DNA of 64,000 bases from JAHEFU01 sp041395205 (GTDB lineage: Bacteria > 4484-113 > JAFGCY01), in the NCBI GenBank assembly GCA_041395205.1, contig JAWLAZ010000003.1, positions 434,001 through 498,000 on the forward strand, in the 5' to 3' direction. Below are positions 54,588 through 62,437 of this stretch, in pieces. How positions within the stretch are numbered: the first letter of the stretch is position 1; every line of letters begins with the position of its first letter. A model generated the notes under the pieces. The model had not been told where the DNA came from and did no database searches. It worked only from the letters and a program-made list of their open reading frames with translations. The position numbers were made by a program, and so were the translations under genes.

Positions 54588-57386
54588 ATGGCACGCTATA
54601 TCCTATTGCCACTGTCCATCAGCATTTTCATTCTGTTCCTGAATGCATGTGCAGGCAGTTCAGACATCAGCCTGACAGCGGAAACGGTTGACAATGATTC
54701 AACGATTACAGAACAAGCTCCGCCAAATACGGCCCTGCAAACCCTGCCAGTTGACAGGCTGCAGCCCTGGGAAACAGAGAATCGCTCAGGTTCATTGATC
54801 AGCGTTGACAGCGACTTCACTGCGGGCCGTGACTACTTCAGCAGCACACCCAGTGGAGTAAGCAAGAATGGAGAAGCGGCACGTCTGGCTTCCTCCGGAA
54901 CGGATAGCGTCTACGCCATCTGGCGCATTCCGCTGAACGGCAGTCAGCCGGGTACGGTCAGTGCTGACGTGAACCTGCTGGCGAATGAAGGCGGAGGTAG
55001 CTCGAGCTTCTATCTGGCGGTTTCCAACTATGCCACCGGACGCTGGGAATGGCATGGCCCCTTCACCGACAGCCATGTGCGCATCAGCCTTGCGCAGCAG
55101 ATTGCCAACGGCGGCATGTTCCTGTCATCGGCGCAGAACACCTTTGTCTGCATCCTGACTTCGCGGGGCGGCAGCCTGGACGTGGTTGATATCGGCCTGG
55201 ATGCCTATGACATGGCTGACAGCACAGCTCCGCAGGTACCCACCGGCCTGACGGCCACGCCGGTTCAGGGCGGTCTTGAACTGCGCTGGCTGGCAGTTGA
55301 TAATGTTGATCTCGCAGGTTACCGGATCTATCACTCCGGCCATTCATTCGTGAATCCTGCATCCGTCGGGGTGCAGCGCCAGGACATGCTGGAGGGCAGC
55401 ACCCGCTGCCTGCTGCCAGCCGGCGCTGGAGCACGGTTCGTGAGGATCAGTGCACTTGATCATTCCGGCAACGAGAGTGCCGCCAGTGAGCTCGTTTCCG
55501 CAAGCCCCCTGCCCGGCACACCGCTGGAGATCAAGGTCGGCACTGACCTGATCAGCGGCCTGCGCAACGTCCCCGCCATGCTGAGCGCCAGCGGGGCCAG
55601 TGAATATGATTTCGACACCAACGGTGACGGAGTGTTTGACGTGACCGGCAACACGAGCGGCAAGGTGCAGATTGACACTTCCACAACCGGTGTGATCCGC
55701 CCCCGTGTCAGGGCCCGGGACGCCTCAGGAACCGCAATTGCCCTTGGCAGCGTTTCCCTGATCATTTCAGGGAACACCCGCCCAGTGGCCCATGCAACCA
55801 TCAATCCCCAGACCGGTCCAGCTCCGCTGACCTGCACTCTGCTCGGCTGGGCCAGTGATGAGGAAGAGAATGGCGTTGACTTCACCTATGCCTGGGATTT
55901 CGATGGTGACGGCCTGTTTGAGGACGACACGAACGAGCTGGTGATCTTTGACCATGTGTTCAGCATCCCGGGATTCATCAATGTCGGATTCCGTGTCGAG
56001 GACAGCGAAGGCCTGTATGACATTGCCAATGCCACGGTCTACGTGACCCAGCCACTGGCCGGTCCCAACGATTCCCCGATTGCCGATCTGCTGCTCAGTG
56101 CCACCCACGGAGACGAGGGCATGCTTGTCAATCTTGATGCTTCAGGCAGCGCTGATCCTGACGGAACAATCGAGGAGTATCTCTGGGATTTCAACGGGGA
56201 CGGCGCGTGGGACAGCTTTGGCAGCTCGTCCCGGATCTCCCATCACTTCAACGACTGCGGCGTGTTTGCTGTCACCGTCGGCGTGGTTGACGAGCGCGGC
56301 GGGATGGGAATGGCCACTGCCAGCCTGCGGGTGAACGAAACATTCAGCCTGCCCTCCGCCTGGCCCGGCTACGGGCAGAACAACCGCAACACGGGCCGCA
56401 GTCAGTTCACCGGACCGCAGTCAACGGTTGTAGCCTGGACCTTCCCGGCAGGAGATTCGGCGTTCTCCTCGCCCGTGATCGGTATCGATGGAAGCATCAT
56501 CTTCGGCAGCTATGACGGCAAACTCTACTCTGTCAACAATGATGGAGCTGAACTATGGTCAATCAGCCTGGGAGCTAGCGTCAGCTCCGCCGCCATCGGT
56601 CACGACGGCACGATCTACGCCGGGTGCCTGGATGACCAGCTGTATGCCCTCTACCCTGAAGGTGGAATCAAATGGTCATACTTCACGGGAGGTGACATCA
56701 GCGCGCCTCCCTGCGTTGGCCCGGATGGCACTATCTATTTCGGCAGCTCGTCCAACTTCCTCTACGCACTCAATCCCGATGGGACGCTCAAGTGGAGCTA
56801 CGACTGCGGTGAGATCCTTATCGATGCGCCGGCACTGGGCCGGGATGGCACGGTATATGTCAAAACCACTACAACGCTGCACGCAGTCAATCCTGACGGC
56901 AGCCTGCAGTGGACCTTCCTGGGCGGGCTGCTGGGCTGCAGCCCTTCCATCGGCAGTGACGGAACGATCTACTTCAGTGGTTACCTTGACAACAAGCTGT
57001 ATGCAATCAATCCCGACGGCAGCCTGCAGTGGGCCTATGACAATGGCGATGACCTGTATGGCAGTACAGGCATTGCCGCGGACGGAACGATCTATGTGAC
57101 GGCCAAGGAGAACAAGCTGCTGGCGATCTCGCCCGACGGCAATCTCGACTGGGACTTCACCACGGCCAGCAACATCCTTCCCGGTGATCCAGTGATCGGC
57201 GCGGACGGCGTAATCTACTGCACGCTGATGGGCGGGCTGCTGGCGGTCAATCCCGACGGCAGTCAGAAGTTCTACCGTAACCAGGGCCACCTCTTCTTCA
57301 ACAGGGCTGCGATCGCGGCGGACGGCACCCTGTTCTGCGGCGGACAGAACTTCCTGTTCGCTTTCCGCAATGTGGTCACCTTGTGA
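54588..57386 (+). CDS. Lipoprotein with FnIII, PKD and PQQ-like beta-propeller domains
   Basis: This 932-residue protein starts at ATG 54588 (AGGGAAG 5 nt upstream). Signal MARYILLPLSISIFILFLNAC has lipobox LNAC. In order: a jelly-roll-like region (residues about 60-215); a fibronectin type III segment (PTGLTATPVQGGLELRWLAVDN); a dyadic region with FDTNGDGVFDVTG; two PKD domains (FTYAWDFDGDGLFEDDT; EEYLWDFNGDGAWDSFGS); then about ten PQQ-like repeats of the type GxDGTIYFGSxxxxLYALNPDGxLKWSY to the end. It is a surface or periplasmic protein, probably carbohydrate or polymer binding. No catalytic motif is seen. Confidence 0.85.
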   Translation: MARYILLPLSISIFILFLNACAGSSDISLTAETVDNDSTITEQAPPNTALQTLPVDRLQPWETENRSGSLISVDSDFTAGRDYFSSTPSGVSKNGEAARLASSGTDSVYAIWRIPLNGSQPGTVSADVNLLANEGGGSSSFYLAVSNYATGRWEWHGPFTDSHVRISLAQQIANGGMFLSSAQNTFVCILTSRGGSLDVVDIGLDAYDMADSTAPQVPTGLTATPVQGGLELRWLAVDNVDLAGYRIYHSGHSFVNPASVGVQRQDMLEGSTRCLLPAGAGARFVRISALDHSGNESAASELVSASPLPGTPLEIKVGTDLISGLRNVPAMLSASGASEYDFDTNGDGVFDVTGNTSGKVQIDTSTTGVIRPRVRARDASGTAIALGSVSLIISGNTRPVAHATINPQTGPAPLTCTLLGWASDEEENGVDFTYAWDFDGDGLFEDDTNELVIFDHVFSIPGFINVGFRVEDSEGLYDIANATVYVTQPLAGPNDSPIADLLLSATHGDEGMLVNLDASGSADPDGTIEEYLWDFNGDGAWDSFGSSSRISHHFNDCGVFAVTVGVVDERGGMGMATASLRVNETFSLPSAWPGYGQNNRNTGRSQFTGPQSTVVAWTFPAGDSAFSSPVIGIDGSIIFGSYDGKLYSVNNDGAELWSISLGASVSSAAIGHDGTIYAGCLDDQLYALYPEGGIKWSYFTGGDISAPPCVGPDGTIYFGSSSNFLYALNPDGTLKWSYDCGEILIDAPALGRDGTVYVKTTTTLHAVNPDGSLQWTFLGGLLGCSPSIGSDGTIYFSGYLDNKLYAINPDGSLQWAYDNGDDLYGSTGIAADGTIYVTAKENKLLAISPDGNLDWDFTTASNILPGDPVIGADGVIYCTLMGGLLAVNPDGSQKFYRNQGHLFFNRAAIAADGTLFCGGQNFLFAFRNVVTL

Positions 57387-57411
57387 TCTCCTGAACCTTA
57401 CCTGTAACTCA

Positions 57412-57438
57412 GCAGGCCCGGCCATGAGCCGGGCCTGC
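57412..57438 (+). terminator. Hairpin after the PKD/PQQ gene
   Basis: An 11-bp perfect stem (GCAGGCCCGGC / GCCGGGCCTGC) with a 5-nt loop lies 25 nt after the stop codon. No T-run follows; instead TATAAT of the next gene comes 3 nt later, so terminator and promoter abut. Confidence 0.5.
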
Positions 57439-57441
57439 GCC

Positions 57442-57447
57442 TATAAT
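57442..57447 (+). promoter_or_regulatory. -10 box (TATAAT) of the zinc-ribbon gene
   Basis: A consensus TATAAT lies 8 nt before ATG 57456 (5 nt before an in-frame TTG at 57453). No ribosome site is present, so the start appears leaderless or nearly so. Confidence 0.5.
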
Positions 57448-57455
57448 CAGCATTG

Positions 57456-57683
57456 ATGGAAATGACAGCACTGCTCTGGTTCGGGATCGGCGTCGTGCTG
57501 CTTGGCCTGCTGGCACTGCCGCTGAAGGAATTCATCATGTACCTGATCTCCGTGAACAGCCGGCGGCATTACAGCTGTCCGCACTGCGGCGAGCGGATCA
57601 TGATGGAACACGGCACCGCCAGCATCTGCAGCGCCTGCGGCGCTGCACTCGTGGAAGATCCCCGCCGGGGACCGGGAGGATGA
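57456..57683 (+). CDS. Small membrane-anchored zinc-ribbon protein
   Basis: This 75-residue protein has one N-terminal helix (ALLWFGIGVVLLGLLALPL) followed by a cytoplasmic CPHCGERIM...CSACGAAL zinc ribbon. First gene of a three-gene unit: the YbjQ-like gene starts 4 nt after its stop, with GGAGG at the junction. Function unknown; probably a partner of the next two proteins. Confidence 0.65.
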   Translation: MEMTALLWFGIGVVLLGLLALPLKEFIMYLISVNSRRHYSCPHCGERIMMEHGTASICSACGAALVEDPRRGPGG

Positions 57684-57687
57684 GGCA

Positions 57688-58146
57688 ATGACACTCGACA
57701 GGGATGCACTGTGCAGCGGCACGCGTCCGGAGATCACGGACTACCGTGTGCTGATGACGGGCTCGGACGGCTTCGATGGCTATGAGATCCTGGAATACAA
57801 GGGCATGGTCTGGGGCATCAGCGTGCGCGCCAAGGACATGGGCCAGGACTGCGCGATGGGCTGCAAGCAGATGGTCGGCGGTGAGCTGTCCAGCTACAGC
57901 CAGCTCGGCGACGAATCCCGCCAGCGGGCGATTGAGCGCATGCTGCAGATGGCGCAGCGCATGAATGCCAACGGCATCATCAATGTGACCTACCAGCTCA
58001 CGGATGCCAACCAGGGTGCCTCGCAGGTCGTCGTCAACGGCACCGCCGTCTACATCCGCCCGATCCTGAACTATGTGCCCTCCGGCGCGATGGGCAATAT
58101 CCTCGCTGAGATCCACGACCAGCTCGAGCAGCGCAACAACCGGTGA
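57688..58146 (+). CDS. YbjQ/UPF0145-like heavy-metal-binding domain protein
   Basis: This 152-residue protein carries the YbjQ pattern: YEILEYKGMVWGISVRAKDMGQD, MVGGELSSYSQLGDESRQRAIERMLQMAQRMNANGIINVTYQ and NGTAVYIRP. The family forms pentameric beta-barrels of unknown role and has been called heavy-metal binding. A short N-terminal extension with one Cys precedes the domain. Its stop overlaps the next GTG (GTGA). Confidence 0.8.
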   Translation: MTLDRDALCSGTRPEITDYRVLMTGSDGFDGYEILEYKGMVWGISVRAKDMGQDCAMGCKQMVGGELSSYSQLGDESRQRAIERMLQMAQRMNANGIINVTYQLTDANQGASQVVVNGTAVYIRPILNYVPSGAMGNILAEIHDQLEQRNNR

Positions 58147-58730
58147 ACATCCGGCTCAGGCTGGGCCTGGCCCGCATCCACTGGAAGCACAGCCTGGCCT
58201 TCCGCTTCGCACACCGCCCGCTCTGCCCGCGCTACCGGGCCGACCTGCTGCGGGTCCGCGGGATCTGGCTCTGCCGCAGCTGCTGCATGCTGTGGCTGGG
58301 GATCCTGTCTGGCAACCTGATCTGGCTGCTGCCGGTGCCACAGCCTTCGGTTTCGTATGCTGGCGGATACATGGCAATCCTTGCCACGGTGGCGATCCTG
58401 TCGTTTCCGGCAATCTACCGGCCCCTGCCCCGTCTGCTCCGAGACCTGCTGCGCTTCAGCGCCGGACTGCTGATCGCCGCCACGCCCTTCGTCGCCATCC
58501 GGCTCAGCCTGGCGACGGGGATCATTGGCGCTTTGCTGATCCTGCTGTTCCGGCAGTACTACCTGCGCAGTGCGCTCCGGCGTCGGCAACGTTCCTGCAC
58601 GGACTGCCCGGCCGGTGTTGAGCAGCCGGTCTGCGTGGGCTTCAGCCAGCAGGTGGAGGGTCTGCGGCGTTATGAGGAGGAGGCCACGGAGTTCCTCTAC
58701 GCACGGGGCTATGTCCCGCCCGGTCTGTAG
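58143..58730 (+). CDS. Polytopic membrane protein, DUF2085-like cysteine motif
   Basis: This 195-residue protein starts at GTG overlapping the preceding stop. It contains RPLCPRYRADLLRVRGIWLCRSCCMLWLG, reminiscent of the CxRCxGxxxG motif of DUF2085 membrane proteins, then three to four helices, and a C-terminal cytoplasmic part with RSCTDCPAGVEQPVC. The family assignment is weak. As third gene of the zinc-ribbon/YbjQ unit, a shared metal-related or membrane role is possible. Confidence 0.55.
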   Translation: MNIRLRLGLARIHWKHSLAFRFAHRPLCPRYRADLLRVRGIWLCRSCCMLWLGILSGNLIWLLPVPQPSVSYAGGYMAILATVAILSFPAIYRPLPRLLRDLLRFSAGLLIAATPFVAIRLSLATGIIGALLILLFRQYYLRSALRRRQRSCTDCPAGVEQPVCVGFSQQVEGLRRYEEEATEFLYARGYVPPGL

Positions 58731-58744
58731 CTCGCGGCAGGCAG

Positions 58745-58750
58745 TAGAAT
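58745..58750 (+). promoter_or_regulatory. -10 box (TAGAAT) of the VOC gene, leaderless type
   Basis: TAGAAT is followed by exactly 6 nt and ATG 58757, with no ribosome site. Confidence 0.55.
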
Positions 58751-58756
58751 CCGCGC

Positions 58757-59158
58757 ATGCCTGATGCATCCCCTGCCCCGGTGCTGTTCATCCTCTATGT
58801 CGCTGACCAGCAGCGCAGCCGCGACTTCTACCGGCACGTGCTCGGGATTGATCCGGAACTGGATGTGCCGGGGATGACGGAATTCCGGCTGGGCAGCGGG
58901 GCGATGCTCGGTCTGATGCCGGAGGCGGGTATTGCGCGGATCATCGGCAGCGAGCCGGACCCGGCGAGTGGCAATGGCATCCCGCGCTCTGAACTGTATC
59001 TCACTGTGGCGGACCCGGCAGCGTCCCTCCAGCGCGCTGTCGAGGCCGGCGGCGTATTGCTCAGTGAGTTGCAGCCCCGCAACTGGGGCGACAGCGCGGG
59101 CTATGTGCGCGACCCCGACGGACATGTGCTGGCCTTTGCCAGCTGTGGTGGCCAGTGA
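58757..59158 (+). CDS. VOC-family (glyoxalase/dioxygenase fold) protein
   Basis: This 133-residue protein has two beta-alpha-beta-beta-beta modules: FILYVADQQRSRDFYRHVLGIDPEL and LYLTVADPAASLQRAVEAGGVLL...GYVRDPDGHVLAFA. It is the usual length of single-subunit VOC proteins. Metal ligands of glyoxalase I are not all evident, so it may be a resistance or binding protein. Substrate unknown. Confidence 0.82.
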   Translation: MPDASPAPVLFILYVADQQRSRDFYRHVLGIDPELDVPGMTEFRLGSGAMLGLMPEAGIARIIGSEPDPASGNGIPRSELYLTVADPAASLQRAVEAGGVLLSELQPRNWGDSAGYVRDPDGHVLAFASCGGQ

Positions 59159-59273
59159 CTCAGTGACTTATTGACTCATTCACCCCTTTGCAGGCTGGAA
59201 ACCCGCGCTCCTACTGTTCTTACTACTCAATTCCCGCTGCCCCTGCTCCCTGCAAGCAGATCTCTATTTTCAC

Positions 59274-59313
59274 TACACATTTGTATTTTCCGCGTTATAC
59301 TATACACATGTAT
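59274..59313 (+). promoter_or_regulatory. dinB promoter with overlapping inverted repeats
   Basis: TATACT (59296-59301) ends exactly 6 nt before ATG 59308. ATACA-CA-TGTAT (59302-59313) is an inverted repeat over the start; TACA-CATT-TGTA (59274-59285) is a similar one upstream. ACTATACACATGT (59299-59311) is identical to 50448-50460 in the nrdJ promoter. This could be a damage-response (LexA) or other shared operator, but also partly reflects the -10 box. Confidence 0.45.
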
Positions 59314-60720
59314 GGACAAGCGGAAAGAATCATCATGCTGGCGGACATGGACTGCTTCTTCGTCGAGGTGGAGCGTCTGCACCGCCCGGAGCTGCGCGGC
59401 CAGGCCGTGATCATCGGCGGGCAGCCGCACCGGCGCGGCGTGGTCTCCGCCTGCAGCTATGAGGCACGGCGCTTCGGGGTGCACAGCGCGATGCCGATGG
59501 GCGAGGCCTACCGCCGGCTCGGGCTGGACCCCTCCCAGCCGCTGGCCGAAGGGCAGACCATCGAACGCCGCGGCGTGACGGTCAACTTCCTGCACAGCGG
59601 GCTGCATGGCAACTACGGGCTGTACAGCCGCCGCGTGCAGGATGTGGTCAGCGCGCTCGTGCCGGTGTTCCGCCCGAAGAGCGTGGACGAGTTCGAAATG
59701 GACATCACCGGCTGCGAGACCATCTTCCGGCGCGACTACGGCGGGATCGTGGAGTTCGCTGAGGAGCTGCGCCGCCGCGTGAGAAGCGAGGTCGGGCTGC
59801 CGATGTCGATCGGGATCGGCCCCGGGCGGCTCGTCGCCAAGATGGCCAGCCGCCACGCCAAGCCCGACGGGGTGTTCCGCGTGCGGCCGCAGGAGGCCGT
59901 GTCCTTCCTGGCACCGCATGATGTGCAGGACGTGCCCGGCATCGGCCCGGCCACTGCGGGCACGCTGCGCGACATGGGGATCAACCGCGTCGGCCAGCTG
60001 CTCCAGCAGGACCAGGCGCTGCTGCGCCAGACCTTCGGGATCGGGATGTGGAGCCTCGTCAATACGCTGAAGCATGGCGAGGACCGCGCGGTACCGCCGC
60101 CCAACACCGGCGGCGGGATGAGCGAGCATGGCTCGATGGGACTGATGATGCGCGAGGACGGGCATGAGTCCCCGGCGATCGGCTTCGGCCCGGCGCGCGG
60201 CAAGCCGAAGAGCATCGGGCATTCCGTGACGCTGGAGCGCGACACGCTGGACACGGCGCTGATCAGGCGCACGCTCTGGCGCCTGACGGAGGATGCCTGC
60301 CGGCGCCTGCGGGAGAAGGACCTGGCGGCCGGGCATGTGACGGTCACGATCCGCTACAGCGACTTCCAGACCATCAGCCACGGCGTGATGCTGAATGAAC
60401 CGACGGACCTCGACCGTGTGGTCTATGAGACGGCGCTCAGGCTGTTCGACGAGGCGCGCACGCGCCGCCTGCGCATCCGCCTGCTGGGGGTGCGCCTGGA
60501 GAAGCTGAAGGCGGGCCTGAGCCAGCTCAGCCTGTTCGAACCGAAGAGCGTGACCCGCGAGCGCCAGCTGACGCATACGCTGGATGCCCTGCGCGAGAAG
60601 CATGGCCGCGACGTGGTGCTGCTCGGCCCGGGGGTGAACCAGATCGGCAGCGAGCGCATCAGCACGGACAGCCAGGCCGGCGTGTCAGTGAGCATGAGCC
60701 CGCAGCGCAGCGCGGTGTAG
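59308..60720 (+). CDS. dinB: DNA polymerase IV (Y-family translesion polymerase)
   Basis: This 470-residue polymerase starts at ATG 59308, placed by the -10 box; an earlier in-frame ATG (59188) lies upstream of the promoter. Palm motifs: MLADMDCFFVEVE (Asp pair plus steric-gate Phe) and KSVDEFEMDITG (usually SxDExxLD). GLPMSIGIGPGRLVAKMASRHAKPDG and the HhH segment VQDVPGIGPATAGTLRDMGI follow, then a little-finger domain (HSVTLERDT, TVTIRYSDF). The C-terminal 40 residues are extra and end SPQRSAV, with no clear clamp motif except QLSLF at about residue 408. Confidence 0.92.
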   Translation: MYGQAERIIMLADMDCFFVEVERLHRPELRGQAVIIGGQPHRRGVVSACSYEARRFGVHSAMPMGEAYRRLGLDPSQPLAEGQTIERRGVTVNFLHSGLHGNYGLYSRRVQDVVSALVPVFRPKSVDEFEMDITGCETIFRRDYGGIVEFAEELRRRVRSEVGLPMSIGIGPGRLVAKMASRHAKPDGVFRVRPQEAVSFLAPHDVQDVPGIGPATAGTLRDMGINRVGQLLQQDQALLRQTFGIGMWSLVNTLKHGEDRAVPPPNTGGGMSEHGSMGLMMREDGHESPAIGFGPARGKPKSIGHSVTLERDTLDTALIRRTLWRLTEDACRRLREKDLAAGHVTVTIRYSDFQTISHGVMLNEPTDLDRVVYETALRLFDEARTRRLRIRLLGVRLEKLKAGLSQLSLFEPKSVTRERQLTHTLDALREKHGRDVVLLGPGVNQIGSERISTDSQAGVSVSMSPQRSAV

Positions 60721-60737
60721 GGGCGGGGCACAGGAGA

Positions 60738-60872
60738 TCATTCCCATGGAATGACAGGTGTGCAAGCCCATGGCTTGCAGCAGGCCAGATGTGAAGGGAA
60801 TGTGCCAATCCGTGGGATTGACCTGCCTAGCCAATCCGTGGGATTGGCCTCCTGCCAGACCGTGGGTCTGGC
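60738..60872. repeat. Array of five perfect hairpins with CC-NNN-GG apex and different stems
   Basis: Hairpins: TCATTCC-CAT-GGAATGA (60738-60754), TGCAAGCC-CAT-GGCTTGCA (60761-60779), CAATCC-GTG-GGATTG (60806-60820), GCCAATCC-GTG-GGATTGGC (60830-60848) and GCCAGACC-GTG-GGTCTGGC (60854-60872). All have a 3-nt loop flanked by CC/GG while the arms differ and complement perfectly. They lie between the dinB stop and the next promoter. The gap 60780-60805 holds no clean hairpin. Confidence 0.9.
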
Positions 60873-60889
60873 CTCCCCCCTCCCCCGGT

Positions 60890-60895
60890 TACAAT
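60890..60895 (+). promoter_or_regulatory. -10 box (TACAAT) of the GH114 lipoprotein, leaderless type
   Basis: TACAAT is followed by exactly 6 nt and ATG 60902. This fixes the start at the signal peptide and excludes the longer upstream frame that runs through the hairpin array. Confidence 0.55.
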
Positions 60896-60901
60896 CCCTG
60901 C

Positions 60902-62015
60902 ATGTCCCTGCAAAACGGCATCTGGATCGCGGCGCTCTGCTGCCTGCTCGGCTGCGGCGGCGGCTCCACCCCCGATCCCGGCAGCAATGGAAATGGAAAT
61001 GGCAATGGCAACGGCAATCCGCCCCCGCCGGAACGCAGGTCAGCAACAGCCGCCTGCGCGGTGACGGACTGGGTCTACTGGATCCAGGATCCGGATCTCA
61101 CGGCGCTTGCCGCCGGCGACAGCCAGCTCGTGGTGATTGACTATTCCCAGGACGGCACGCCAGGACACGGCCTTCAGCCACGCGCAGATCAGTGCGCTCC
61201 AGGCCGGCGGCCGGATCGTGGTCTGCTACCTGAGCATCGGCGAGGCCGAGGACTACCGCTTCTACTGGGGCCTGCAGGACGGCAGCCCCGGGGCGGACTG
61301 GAACAGCAACCCGCCCGCCTGGCTGGGACCGACCAACCCGGACTGGGCCGGCAACTACAAGGTACGCTACTGGGATCCGCAGTGGCAGCAGCTGATCATT
61401 GCCAATCCCGGCGGGCATCCCGTGCTGGGGGACCAGCCCAGCTACCTCGACCGGATCATCGATGCCGGCTTCGACGGGGTCTTCCTCGACATCGTGGACG
61501 GCTTCGAGTACTGGGGTCCGGCGGAGGACGGCGGGACCGGGCAGCGCGCTGAGGCGGCCGCCGACATGGCGGACTTCCTCGCGGCACTCGCCGCGCATGC
61601 CCGCAGCCGTGATGCGGACTTCATCATCTGCCAGCAGAACGGCGAAGCCCTGATCAGCGCTGAGCTGGCCCAGCCGCTGGACAGTGCGCGGCGCCAGGCG
61701 GTGCTGGCCGCCGTGGACTGGCTCAGCGTGGAGGATGTGCTCTACCAGGGCGAGCTGGATGCCAACAATCCGCTGGATCCTGACAACTACCGCATCGGCC
61801 TGATCGATGCCTACCGCAGCGCGGGTGAGTTCGTGAGCATCATTGACTACTTCGATGCCACTGAACCAGGCTACAGTGCGGCAGCCGAGGCGGACTTCAT
61901 GAGCCGCAGCCTGGCACAGGGCTGGCTGCCATACGCCGGCGTGCGCGCTGGACAGGCTGGGCAGCGGCGGCTGAGCAGGAGGCCCGGTGCAAACCGGGCA
62001 AGGAGCTCAGCGTAG
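60902..62015 (+). CDS. GH114-type (TM1410 fold) lipoprotein, interrupted by a 1-nt frameshift
   Basis: Signal MSLQNGIWIAALCCLLGC has lipobox LLGC, followed by a Gly/Asn repeat linker and a catalytic-fold domain of the endo-alpha-1,4-polygalactosaminidase (GH114) group. First part: VTDWVYWIQDPDL and LVVIDYSQDGT. After one extra base at about 61160-61161 the frame continues as DTAFSHAQISALQAGGRIVVCYLSIGEAEDYRFYW, KVRYWDPQWQQL, GFDGVFLDIVDGFEYW and DFIICQQNGEAL. A second shift near 61955 may give the alternative ending LDRLGSGG with stop at 61974. A surface polysaccharide hydrolase is likely. Confidence 0.75.
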
Positions 62016-62023
62016 AGTTGACA

Positions 62024-62152
62024 ATGGAGGTCATCCGTCAGGAGACAATCCGGCGCAAACCGCACAACAGGAGGTCAGACTTCAGTCTGACAACAGGGAC
62101 CGCGGACCCGGCACCAGGGAAGGTCAAACACAGAGACACAGAGGGCACGGAG
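62024..62152 (+). repeat. Dispersed palindromic repeat, copy 1
   Basis: It begins with ATGGAGGTC, has GGAGACAATCCGG, ACAACAGGAGGT, the palindrome TCAGACTTCAGTCTGA (62075-62090), ACAACAGGGACC, CCAGGGAAGGTC and ends with CACAGAGACACAGAGGGCAC. The same order occurs inverted inside the dnaE frame (63613-63709). It fills most of the gap after the GH114 gene. The remainder up to 62437 contains another CACAGAG tract and no clear gene. Confidence 0.85.
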
Positions 62153-62210
62153 TCAGGTCACTATTCTGACAACGAGCCTCGCAAGCGCTCGGGTGGCAAC
62201 GGGTGGAAAT

Positions 62211-62235
62211 TAACCACAGCACAGAGACCACAGAG
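62211..62235 (+). repeat. CACAGAG-type repeat tract
   Basis: TTAACCACAGCACAGAGACC and a following CACAGAG belong to the same CACAGAG word family found at 62130-62152 and, inverted, at 63613-63639. Such tracts are familiar as intergenic repeats in environmental bacterial genomes. Confidence 0.6.
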
Positions 62236-62437
62236 TTTATTCTAATGGATATCTCTTGCCCATCCGATCACAGAGCCGGACAGAGGGAGAATTGCGCCGA
62301 GGCGTGATCGCCACGGGCGGGGATGGCAATCCCCTGGCGGTTCTCCATTTGCCAGAATTCATGCTCCGTGCCACAATGAGTAATGCTGCCCCGGGCTTCC
62401 TGCCACATCGAACACTGAATCCCCATCCGCTTGCTCG

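Noticed and set aside
59188..59307. 40-residue N-terminal extension of DNA polymerase IV
   Set aside because: It precedes the promoter TATACT and has no similarity to Y-family polymerases.
60738..60872. CRISPR array
   Set aside because: The units are hairpins of differing sequence with 6-26 bp gaps, not constant repeats with unique spacers, and no cas genes are present.
60758..60901. Coding frame through the hairpin array into the GH114 gene
   Set aside because: The frame contains repetitive hairpin-derived peptides, and the lipoprotein signal peptide starts at 60902.
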